NCBI RefSeq assembly: GCF_001675285.1
Contig: NZ_LSGQ01000003.1
Location: 248,001 to 312,000 of the forward strand
Direction of reading: 5' to 3'
Length of the DNA stretch: 64,000 nt
From: Elizabethkingia miricola
Lineage (GTDB): Bacteria > Bacteroidota > Bacteroidia > Flavobacteriales > Weeksellaceae
Positions 50,718-59,845 of this stretch are shown here, one piece after another. A program made the translations under genes and the position numbers. How positions within the stretch are numbered: position 1 is the first letter of the stretch; each line of letters starts with the position of its first letter. Under the pieces are notes generated by a model, which saw nothing but the letters and a program-made list of their open reading frames with translations, made no database searches and had not been told where the DNA came from.

Positions 50718-51422
50718 TTAGGATTTTATATAAATATTTTCGGCTACAACTCTTTGATTGATTACTGTCTTTACACTGACTGTATCAGGTTGATGGCTGT
50801 ATTCAAAATCTACATGATGTTTCGGAAATTTATTCTCAGCCAGTATATGTAATGTAATTGAGTTGTCTTCAATTTTTGATTTCAGCTGAACGGGGAAATT
50901 GTAAGGATTGATAAACTGCAAATCCCGGAAACCATAAACAACAGTGCTGTCTGCACCTAGTGGAATATAGCGTTCATCTTCTTTATAGATATCTATAGAA
51001 TGATGGTGGCGTTCGGTAATAATAAATCCTGTTTTTAAAGCGGCATAATATAACAGGGATGAAAACTGACAAATCCCACCACCAGTATCCTGGGATAGCT
51101 TTCCGGCAACAAGATTCCGTCCCTCCTTAAATCCATTTTTTTTGCTGGCTTTACCTGTAGATTTCCAAAAAGAGAAGTATTCACCAGGATAAATTGTAAT
51201 ACCTTCCAGTTTTTGCTGAACAATTCTCAGGTTATGAACTTTGTTTTCGAAAAAGGGACTGGGCATTATTGTAAGCGTCAGCGCTGTCTGAATATCCCCA
51301 ATATCTTTTATGTGAATAACGGAAGCATATTTTTTATTCTGAAGCGTATCCAGAAGTTTTCGTTTCAGAAGGTATAACTGAATTTTAAGAGAGTGTGGAA
51401 TATATCTTTTGATGAACTTCAT
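50718..51422 (-). CDS. VanW family protein
   Basis: A 234-residue protein of the VanW family, named for an accessory gene of glycopeptide-resistance clusters but widespread. The core FWKSTGKASKKNGFKEGRNL, then AGKLSQDTGGGICQFSSLLY, HHHSIDIYKEDERYIPLGAD and STVVYGFRDLQFINPYNFPV are the family signature. No vancomycin genes are nearby and no signal peptide is obvious. Function unknown. It is co-transcribed with the methyltransferase (6-base gap). Confidence 0.92.
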   Translation of the reverse strand: MKFIKRYIPHSLKIQLYLLKRKLLDTLQNKKYASVIHIKDIGDIQTALTLTIMPSPFFENKVHNLRIVQQKLEGITIYPGEYFSFWKSTGKASKKNGFKEGRNLVAGKLSQDTGGGICQFSSLLYYAALKTGFIITERHHHSIDIYKEDERYIPLGADSTVVYGFRDLQFINPYNFPVQLKSKIEDNSITLHILAENKFPKHHVDFEYSHQPDTVSVKTVINQRVVAENIYIKS

Positions 51423-51428
51423 GAAGGT

Positions 51429-52109
51429 TTATTGAGTTTTTTGTAAAACAATAATCTGATATGAAGCCCACTTTTTCAGAAAGGAGCGGCAAAGCCAATT
51501 GTCCAGAGGAAGAAATAATCTGCGTAAAGATTTTGGAATGCGGTGTACCGGGAAAAATAAAATTCCATGGGTCTCGGTAATAGCCCATTGATTCCTGAAT
51601 AAAAATTTAATTTCCTCAGGGTTAAAACTGTTATAAGCATGCCAGCTTTCTGTAGAAGCATGATTTTTTCTCCGTCTTTTAACGGGAAAATCAAAAATTA
51701 AAAATCCTTCTGGTTTCAGTTTTTGCCAGGACTCCGAAAGGAATTGTTGCGTTGTTTCTCTGTCCTGATGCATGATGACATGAAAAGAAAAGATACAGTC
51801 CATGCTTTCATTTTCAAACGGGATGCCTGTAATGTTTCCTACGGTCAGGTTCTTATAAGGGTATTTAGCTTTAGCCTGTGACAGCATTTCTTCACTAAAG
51901 TCCACACCAGAGGTCGCAAAGTCTAATAATCTGCCGGTCCCGCATCCAAGATCCAGTGTTTTGTTCAGCCTTTTACGCTTATGAAAAAAGGATGTCAGAA
52001 ATTTCCGTTCCTGAGCATCTATATACTGACCATAAGAATTGCTGAATCTGTTTTCGTCATAGGTGCTGGCCAGCTGATCGTAATATTTTTGAATAGCTTT
52101 CTGGTGCAT
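51429..52109 (-). CDS. Class I SAM-dependent methyltransferase
   Basis: A 226-residue methyltransferase. Motif I is LDLGCGTGRLLDFATSGVDF with the acidic end D-F-S-E-E-M, motif post-I and II around GNITGIPFENESMDCIFSFH, as in UbiE/COQ5-like enzymes. The C-terminal part binds the acceptor and is not conserved. Substrate unknown. It lies between the AraC regulator gene (2-base gap) and VanW (6-base gap). Confidence 0.92.
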   Translation of the reverse strand: MHQKAIQKYYDQLASTYDENRFSNSYGQYIDAQERKFLTSFFHKRKRLNKTLDLGCGTGRLLDFATSGVDFSEEMLSQAKAKYPYKNLTVGNITGIPFENESMDCIFSFHVIMHQDRETTQQFLSESWQKLKPEGFLIFDFPVKRRRKNHASTESWHAYNSFNPEEIKFLFRNQWAITETHGILFFPVHRIPKSLRRLFLPLDNWLCRSFLKKWASYQIIVLQKTQ

Positions 52110-52111
52110 AA

Positions 52112-53266
52112 TTATAACGGTTTTTCAGGATAGCTGTTTAAATTTCCTGTATCGGCAGAGTCGGATTCTTTCTGATTTTTCCTGAATTCAGAAGGTGTTA
52201 TTCCCATTATCTTTTTGAACATCGTATTGAAGGCTGTTTTTGAATTGAATCCTGATTCAAAAGCGATGCCTAAAACAGACATTTTATAATAAGAGTCACT
52301 TAATAATAATTCCTTGGCATGTGCTACTCTGTATTTATTAACAAACTGAAAGAAGTTTTCATTAAAACCATTGTTCAGCAGATAGGAGAGCTGATGCGTA
52401 CTGATGCCGATAAGTTCTGAAAGTTTTAATAAATTGAGATCGCCTTCCAGGTAAGGTTTTCCGTCCTTCATTAATGTTAGTAACTTTTCTTTCAGGCTTT
52501 CAAAATCTTCATCCGGAATTAATTTTTTCTTTTCTGCTTTTTCTTCAGATTCTGGTTCTATAGATAACAATTCTTCCAGCTGCATTTTGCTTACAGGATA
52601 GATTTCTTTTTGTCGCAGAACATGATAAAAAGTACTGTAAACAATAAATAGGAACAATAAATCCATTACAAGATTCTGATGCATTTTGTAGATAAACGTA
52701 TTAAAAAGTTCGTAGCAAACAGTTATGATAATCGTTATAAATAACAGGAAGCTTAGCTTAATAAGCCACTGCAGGTTGATGCTTTCAGTATTGGAGGAAA
52801 TGATTTCAATTCTTTTCTGGTGTTTCCTTATCTTATAATAGATAATGCCAACATAAGGAAGGTTGTGGGCAATTACAATAAGCATTGCAAGGATATGTAG
52901 TATTTTGTTTTCCTCAGAGTTGAATAATACAATTAAGTAAATAGCAGGAATAACAAAGCATATTAAATCTTTTTTTCCGAATTGGTAATTGGGATTGATG
53001 AAAAATACAACGCTGAAGAATAAGAAAAGAGGGGTAAATATTAATACAGAATAGACTGAGAATATTAATATGGGGCCAGGTGAAAATCCACAAATTGTCA
53101 GAATGTCCAAAATCCAATAGCCGGACCATAAGAACAGGAATATTCCGAAAGCAAAATTTGCCTTCTTATTAACGTTCATAGGATTTGACAACAGAGTGAA
53201 TGACTGCAAAACCAGACTGCCGTATAGCAATACAAGAACAAATTTCTGAATATTTTCAATCGGCAT
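52112..53266 (-). CDS. AraC-type regulator with N-terminal membrane domain
   Basis: A 384-residue protein. Residues 1-225 contain seven hydrophobic segments (for example LLYGSLVLQSFTLL, FLFLWSGYWILDILTICGF, ICFVIPAIYLIVLF), and the last 110 residues are an AraC helix-turn-helix pair (GISTHQLSYLLNNGFNENFF, FVNKYRVAHAKELLLSDSYY, VLGIAFESGFNSKTAFNTMF with KKIMGITPSEFRK). Such membrane-tethered AraC proteins sense envelope signals. It sits directly downstream of radA (20 bases), so radA and this operon could share a transcript. Confidence 0.9.
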   Translation of the reverse strand: MPIENIQKFVLVLLYGSLVLQSFTLLSNPMNVNKKANFAFGIFLFLWSGYWILDILTICGFSPGPILIFSVYSVLIFTPLFLFFSVVFFINPNYQFGKKDLICFVIPAIYLIVLFNSEENKILHILAMLIVIAHNLPYVGIIYYKIRKHQKRIEIISSNTESINLQWLIKLSFLLFITIIITVCYELFNTFIYKMHQNLVMDLLFLFIVYSTFYHVLRQKEIYPVSKMQLEELLSIEPESEEKAEKKKLIPDEDFESLKEKLLTLMKDGKPYLEGDLNLLKLSELIGISTHQLSYLLNNGFNENFFQFVNKYRVAHAKELLLSDSYYKMSVLGIAFESGFNSKTAFNTMFKKIMGITPSEFRKNQKESDSADTGNLNSYPEKPL

Positions 53267-53286
53267 TCTGATGTTGTTTTAATTAT

Positions 53287-54633
53287 TTAAAATAGTCTTT
53301 CGTGGAAATCTTCGATTTTACTGACTTCTTCAATCTTTATCGCAAATTTCCGTTTAGGTATTTTATTCAGATTGGAAACGTAGATTTTATCATATCCCAG
53401 CTTTTCGGCTTCTGTGATCCGGTGTTCAATCTGGGGAACAGGCCGTATTTCTCCACTAAGACCTATTTCTCCTGCAAAGCAATACTTCTCGGAAATAGCA
53501 ATATCTTCATTGGAAGACAAGATAGAGGCTACGACAGCTAAATCCAGTGCCGGATCATCTGTTTTAATACCACCGGTTATATTCAGGAACACGTCTTTCG
53601 ATCCAAGTTGGAAGCCTGCGCGTTTCTCCAATACTGCCAGAAGCATATTCAGTCTTTTTGCATCGAAACCAGTGCAGCTTCTCTGTGGAGTACCATAAAC
53701 AGCGGTACTTACCAAAGCCTGAATTTCCAGTAGCATTGGGCGGTTTCCTTCCAGGGTTACGGCTACCGAGTTACCGGACAGCTCTTCAAATTTTTTGGTA
53801 ATCAGAATTTCAGAAGGATTTTTAATTTCTTTCAGGCCCTGAGATATCATTTCGTAAATACCAATTTCGGAAGTGGAGCCAAAACGGTTTTTATTAGCTC
53901 TTAGTAATCTGAAAAGGTGATTTCTGTCGCCATCGAAATTTAGAACTACATCTACCATATGTTCCAGTACTTTCGGACCGGCAATTTGTCCGTCTTTGGT
54001 GATATGACCTACTAGAAATACCGGAGTATTGGTTTCTTTGGCAAACTTTATAATTTCTGAGGAACATTCCCGAATCTGAGAAACTGTTCCCGGTGAGCTT
54101 TCTATAAGACTGGAATGTAATGTCTGTATAGAGTCCAGAATCATAAACTGTGGCTGCAGCTTTTTCGCTTCATGCAGAATTTTATCCACAGAAGTTTCTG
54201 TAAAAAGGAAGCACTCCGGATTTTGGAGGTCAGTAAGACGGTCTGCACGCATTTTAATTTGTGAAGCACTTTCTTCTCCGGAGACATACAAAACACGCTT
54301 GCGCATTTTTAGTGCCAGCTGAAGCAAAAGGGTAGATTTCCCGATGCCTGGTTCACCACCAATTAAGGTAACAGAACCCAGTACAATTCCACCTCCCAAT
54401 ACACGATTCAGTTCGTCGCTCGGAGTTGCAATTCTTGGTTCTTCCTGAGCGTTGACCTCAATAATGTTAATGATATGTTGTTTCTTTTCTCCGGAATAAT
54501 TTTTTGAAGTCGATTTTTCAATAATTTCTTCAACCAAAGTATTCCATTCTCCACAATTTTTGCACTGTCCGTGCCACTGCGGATATTGAGTTCCGCAATT
54601 TTGACAGTAATATGCCGTTTTGACCTTTGCCAC
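53287..54633 (-). CDS. radA: DNA repair protein RadA/Sms
   Basis: A 448-residue RecA-like ATPase that promotes branch migration in recombinational repair. The N-terminal zinc finger is YYCQNCGTQYPQWHGQCKNC, Walker A is GGEPGIGKSTLLLQ, the KNRFG motif is in RANKNRFGSTSE, and the C-terminal Lon-protease-like domain follows. The start codon is GTG (54631-54633), giving the standard MAKVKTAYYC. Next gene downstream is the AraC regulator. Confidence 0.96.
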   Translation of the reverse strand: MAKVKTAYYCQNCGTQYPQWHGQCKNCGEWNTLVEEIIEKSTSKNYSGEKKQHIINIIEVNAQEEPRIATPSDELNRVLGGGIVLGSVTLIGGEPGIGKSTLLLQLALKMRKRVLYVSGEESASQIKMRADRLTDLQNPECFLFTETSVDKILHEAKKLQPQFMILDSIQTLHSSLIESSPGTVSQIRECSSEIIKFAKETNTPVFLVGHITKDGQIAGPKVLEHMVDVVLNFDGDRNHLFRLLRANKNRFGSTSEIGIYEMISQGLKEIKNPSEILITKKFEELSGNSVAVTLEGNRPMLLEIQALVSTAVYGTPQRSCTGFDAKRLNMLLAVLEKRAGFQLGSKDVFLNITGGIKTDDPALDLAVVASILSSNEDIAISEKYCFAGEIGLSGEIRPVPQIEHRITEAEKLGYDKIYVSNLNKIPKRKFAIKIEEVSKIEDFHERLF

Positions 54634-54803
54634 TTTTTATCTCTAAACCTTTGATTAATACTGCAAATTACAATTTCATTTTCAGTTTTTGCCAAAAAAG
54701 TTTTGCTGAGGAATGATTTTGGTGAAGGTGTAATGGCAGAGAAAATAAAGACTTGTTTTATAAAGGGCTGATTAATTGATTTTTAAATCAATTGCATTTC
54801 ACG

Positions 54804-56469
<1,666 letters not shown>

Positions 56470-56477
56470 TTTTTTAA

Positions 56478-58259
56478 ATGCAACAAAATAATGGTGTAGG
56501 CAAAAGCCAACTGATCAGTTTTGCGGTTTTTTCATTAATCCTTATGGGGGTTATGTTTTACTTCCAGTCGAAGCAAAAACCTGAAGATCATGCAAAAACT
56601 CAGGTGACACAGTCTGCTCAGAAATCAAATGCTGCACAAATGCAGAATAATGCCAATGCGGCAAGTATTCAGAAAGTACAGTTGAAGAATGATTTACTGA
56701 CAGTTGATTTTACAACGCTTGGCGGACAAATTTCTACGGTAAGACTTAATAAGTTCAACGCTTTTGATGAAAAGACAAAAGACAAGCCTCTTTTGTTATT
56801 TGCCAATAACAATGCTGATTATGGCTTCCAGTTTAAAGACAAATCCGGAAAAGTAATTAATACCAAAGACTTAGTCTTTAATGCAACAGCTAATGGCAAC
56901 GCTATTACAATGCAGGCGAATGTTGGAGCAGCTACAATTCAGTTTGTCTATACCTTATTAGATAAGTATACTGTAGACTTTAAAGTAAGAACACAGGGAC
57001 TTTCTCAGTTAGTGTCTGATAACAAAGCTGAGTTTGTATGGAACTATAATGTTCGTGAGGCTGAAAAAGGACGCTCTCAGGAACAGACACATACAGAGTT
57101 TGTTTACGCTTTCAATAACTATAAAAGTTATGATTATGATTCGAGAGGTGATATGGATGAAACCAAAGAAAACCTTAACTGGATCGGTGTAAAGCAACAG
57201 TTCTTCTCTGCAGTAATTGAAGCTCAGAATGGTTTCAAAAACTCTAAAGGTAATCAGGAAACAATTGAAAAAGGTGAATACCTGAAGAAATTCAATTATA
57301 ACGGGCAGGTTGATTTGGCAGCAAATGAGCTGAATCAGGATTTTAAATGGTATTTCATGCCATTAGATCTTAATCTGTTAAAGTCTTATGATAAAAACTT
57401 TGATGAAATTCTTCCTTTTGGATGGTCTTTCATCGGAAGTTTAAACAGATGGTTCTTTATCCCTGTTTATAACCTTCTTTCATCTTGGGGTATTGCTGCA
57501 GGATGGGTGATTTTCTTGATGACAATTGCGGTGAAGATTATCCTTTCTCCAATTATGTACAAGCAGCATAAGCTGAGTGCTATGATGCGTGTGATTCGTC
57601 CGGAAATTGAAGAGGCTCAGGAAAAGTATAAGAATGCTGATCCTATGAAGAAGCAACAGGCAACAATGGAAGTCTACCGAAAGGCTGGTGTTAATCAGTT
57701 TGCAGGGTGTCTCCCGGGTTTGGTGCAGATTCCGATCTTCTATGCTTTGTTCCGATTCTTCCCGAATATGTTAGATCTGAGAGGTAAGAGTTTCTGGTTT
57801 GCAAATGACCTTACAGCATATGATGACTTAATTAAGTTGCCATTTAATGTTCCTTTCTTAGGAGAGCACCTTAGTGTTTTTGCATTGGCGTGTACGATTG
57901 TAATTCTTATCTATACAGTGATGACTGCGGGTAATATGCAGCAGCCTACTCAGGAGGGAATGCCAAATATGAAGCCATTAATGTATATCTTCCCGGTTAC
58001 ATTCCTGTTCTTCCTGAACTCTGCAGCATCAGGTTTATCTTGGTACTACTTTGTATCCAACGCTATTAACATTGTAATTATCTTAGTCATCAAGTATTTC
58101 ATTTTGGATGAAAAGAGAATTCATGCTCAGATTCAGGAAAATAAGGCTAAGCCTAAAAAAGAAGGCCGTTTCCAGGCAAGAATGCGTGAAATGATGGAAA
58201 AAGCTCAGGATCAGCAAAAGCAGATGGAGCAATTGAAGCAACAAAATAAGAAGAAGTAA
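56478..58259 (+). CDS. yidC: Membrane protein insertase YidC
   Basis: A 593-residue inner-membrane insertase. N-terminal membrane segment (residues 9-27), a large periplasmic beta-domain (about 50-320), and the conserved five-helix core from about residue 340: WGIAAGWVIFLMTIAVKIIL with SPIMYKQHKLSAMM and QFAGCLPGLVQIPIFYALFR are the signature. The tail is basic and Gln-rich (QDQQKQMEQLKQQNKKK), as in species where it binds ribosomes. Last gene of the pyrG operon, ended by a strong terminator. Confidence 0.97.
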   Translation: MQQNNGVGKSQLISFAVFSLILMGVMFYFQSKQKPEDHAKTQVTQSAQKSNAAQMQNNANAASIQKVQLKNDLLTVDFTTLGGQISTVRLNKFNAFDEKTKDKPLLLFANNNADYGFQFKDKSGKVINTKDLVFNATANGNAITMQANVGAATIQFVYTLLDKYTVDFKVRTQGLSQLVSDNKAEFVWNYNVREAEKGRSQEQTHTEFVYAFNNYKSYDYDSRGDMDETKENLNWIGVKQQFFSAVIEAQNGFKNSKGNQETIEKGEYLKKFNYNGQVDLAANELNQDFKWYFMPLDLNLLKSYDKNFDEILPFGWSFIGSLNRWFFIPVYNLLSSWGIAAGWVIFLMTIAVKIILSPIMYKQHKLSAMMRVIRPEIEEAQEKYKNADPMKKQQATMEVYRKAGVNQFAGCLPGLVQIPIFYALFRFFPNMLDLRGKSFWFANDLTAYDDLIKLPFNVPFLGEHLSVFALACTIVILIYTVMTAGNMQQPTQEGMPNMKPLMYIFPVTFLFFLNSAASGLSWYYFVSNAINIVIILVIKYFILDEKRIHAQIQENKAKPKKEGRFQARMREMMEKAQDQQKQMEQLKQQNKKK

Positions 58260-58281
58260 ACTTCTTACGTATAAAATATAT

Positions 58282-58315
58282 AATAAAGCCTCGGTACACG
58301 TACCGAGGCTTTATT
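58282..58315. terminator. Terminator of pyrG-yidC, also serving the peptide gene
   Basis: AATAAAGCCTCGGTA (58282-58296) and TACCGAGGCTTTATT (58301-58315), loop CACG, followed on the plus strand by a run of T. Shared by convergent genes. Confidence 0.93.
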
Positions 58316-58318
58316 TTT

Positions 58319-58456
58319 TTAGTCACATTCTTTTGGAGGTGGTTGGTTTGGATCCGGGCATGGTCTGCCGCATACACATTCCATTCCCCCTGTAATCTGC
58401 CGTAGCCCTTTTTTGTCCAAAAGTTTTGCATTAGCAAGTTTTGAAAACGTTTTCAT
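58319..58456 (-). CDS. Double-glycine leader peptide, bacteriocin-like
   Basis: A 45-residue gene too short for ordinary ORF calling. The leader MKTFSKLANAKLLDKKGLRQ followed by ITGG has the double-glycine cut site at residues 23-24 and the hydrophobic spacing of leaders cleaved by peptidase-containing ABC exporters. The core of 21 residues, MECVCGRPCPDPNQPPPKEC and D, has four cysteines and six prolines, suggesting disulfides or a rigid loop. It has its own -7 box and faces a terminator shared with yidC. No exporter, immunity or modification gene lies in the window. Whether it is a bacteriocin, pheromone or secreted redox peptide is open. Confidence 0.75.
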   Translation of the reverse strand: MKTFSKLANAKLLDKKGLRQITGGMECVCGRPCPDPNQPPPKECD

Positions 58457-58482
58457 ATTGTGATATTTAGTTGGTTGTAGAT

Positions 58483-58490
58483 CAAATATA
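58483..58490 (-). promoter_or_regulatory. -7 box of the GG-leader peptide gene
   Basis: TATATTTG on the minus strand, 26 bases before the ATG. It falls between the peptide gene and the rnhB terminator, so the peptide has its own promoter. Confidence 0.5.
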
Positions 58491-58496
58491 AAAAAA

Positions 58497-58520
58497 AATA
58501 ATCACTATTAAGTGATTATT
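58497..58520. terminator. Terminator of rnhB
   Basis: AATAATCACT (58497-58506) and AGTGATTATT (58511-58520), loop ATTA, with T-rich tails on both strands; eight bases past the rnhB stop codon. Confidence 0.85.
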
Positions 58521-58527
58521 TTTTTAT

Positions 58528-59106
58528 CTAAAGTAATTTAAAACTCATTCTGTGATAGGGTGTAGTGCCAAATTCCCGGATAGCGTCTCTGTGTGCTTTG
58601 GTAGGATAGCCTACGTTTTTGGCCCAGCCATATTGTGGATATTCCTCATGTAACTTTTCCATTAACCGGTCTCTGTAATCTTTTGCGAGAATAGATGCAG
58701 CAGCAATACTTAATACTTTGGAATCTCCTTTTATTACACACTGATGAGGTATATAATTGTAGGGGTGAAACCGATTGCCATCTACTAAAATAAATTCAGG
58801 GCGTACTTTCAATTGATCCAGTGCTAAGTGCATGGCATGGATACTTGCATTTAGAATGTTATGTTTATCTATAAACTCCGGAGGCAATTCTGCAATCGCA
58901 TAATCACGAGCATTTGCTTTGATATATTCAGCGAGTTCTTTTATGGATGTTTTTGACAGGGTTTTAGAATCTTTAACAAATAAATTGTTAAAATTTTCAT
59001 CTAATATAACGCTAGCTGCCACCACAGGACCTGCTAAACAGCCTCTTCCTACCTCATCACAACCTGCTTCGGTATATTTATTTTGCCAATTTTTCATCAA
59101 ATCCAT
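58528..59106 (-). CDS. rnhB: Ribonuclease HII
   Basis: A 192-residue endonuclease that cuts RNA in RNA-DNA hybrids and single ribonucleotides in DNA. The catalytic motif is GCDEVGRGCLAGPVVAASVI; a further Asp in ILVDGNRFHP, and the LPPEFIDKHNILNASIHAMH helix are present. Start ATG at 59104-59106; an alternative ATG lies three codons in. Single gene. Confidence 0.95.
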   Translation of the reverse strand: MDLMKNWQNKYTEAGCDEVGRGCLAGPVVAASVILDENFNNLFVKDSKTLSKTSIKELAEYIKANARDYAIAELPPEFIDKHNILNASIHAMHLALDQLKVRPEFILVDGNRFHPYNYIPHQCVIKGDSKVLSIAAASILAKDYRDRLMEKLHEEYPQYGWAKNVGYPTKAHRDAIREFGTTPYHRMSFKLL

Positions 59107-59792
59107 AATTTATTCCTTTTTAGGTGCGTGTTTTTTATTAATACTTCAAATATATTGAATTATTTTAAAAAAAAATAATCTTTTGGTGATATTATATGAA
59201 CCTTATGAGTCTTATAATTTATAAATAATAATTTGATATCAAACGGGCAAGCAATAGTAATTTAGTAAGAAGTTCTTAGTTATATTAAAGTATTTATTAA
59301 TAGTAACAGTATCGCTTATAACTAATAGATTTTGTAGTGTGATTTGCTCTACTACTTATTCTAATTAATTGTGTGAATATTGTGAAAGTGATTTAGGGCT
59401 GATATTTTGTTGAAAATGAATTTACTTCCTTCTAGTATCAGTAGTATTTGGAATAAAAAAACTAAACGATAGAATGAAAATTATAGATATATATTGTTTA
59501 ATATGTACGTATATGTTTTTTTGTTGATAGTTTTGATATGAATATTTTAATTATTTTTATTGTTTTGTTTTATGATGTCTTGTGTTTAATATGTTAATTT
59601 GTTATAATTAATTTTGTTTTAGTATTGTTTTTATTTATATATGATAATATTTAATTGTTTATAATATTATTGTTTTTTTATTTTAATTTACTATTTGTTT
59701 ATTTTATTTATATTATTACATTTATTTTATATTTATTTATTAGCGATTATTGAATATATTTTAATTTATAAAAAAAATGTTAATTTTTTCTT
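59107..59792. other. Long, extremely AT-rich spacer before SusC
   Basis: About 690 non-coding bases. The part from 59500 to 59770 consists nearly entirely of A and T with short repeated words such as TTTATTTATATTAT and TTAATTTGTT. Such tracts curve or bind nucleoid proteins and often lie upstream of regulated outer-membrane operons. No ORF, hairpin terminator or RNA gene was recognised. Confidence 0.6.
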
Positions 59793-59822
59793 TTGTTATG
59801 TTAATTAAAATTCACATATTTG
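59793..59822 (+). promoter_or_regulatory. Promoter of the SusC-SusD operon
   Basis: TTG (59793-59795), 19 bases, CATATTTG (59815-59822), one position off the -7 consensus; 24 bases before the ATG. Confidence 0.55.
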
Positions 59823-59845
59823 AAACAGTGAAAAATTAATTTGAT

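Noticed and set aside
50718-51422. Glycopeptide-resistance locus suggested by VanW
   Set aside because: No vanH, vanA/B, vanX or vanRS-like genes are nearby; VanW-family proteins are common outside resistance clusters.
58153-58437. 94-residue minus-strand frame over the yidC end and the peptide gene
   Set aside because: Out of frame with the GG-leader peptide and mostly antisense to yidC; no coding character.
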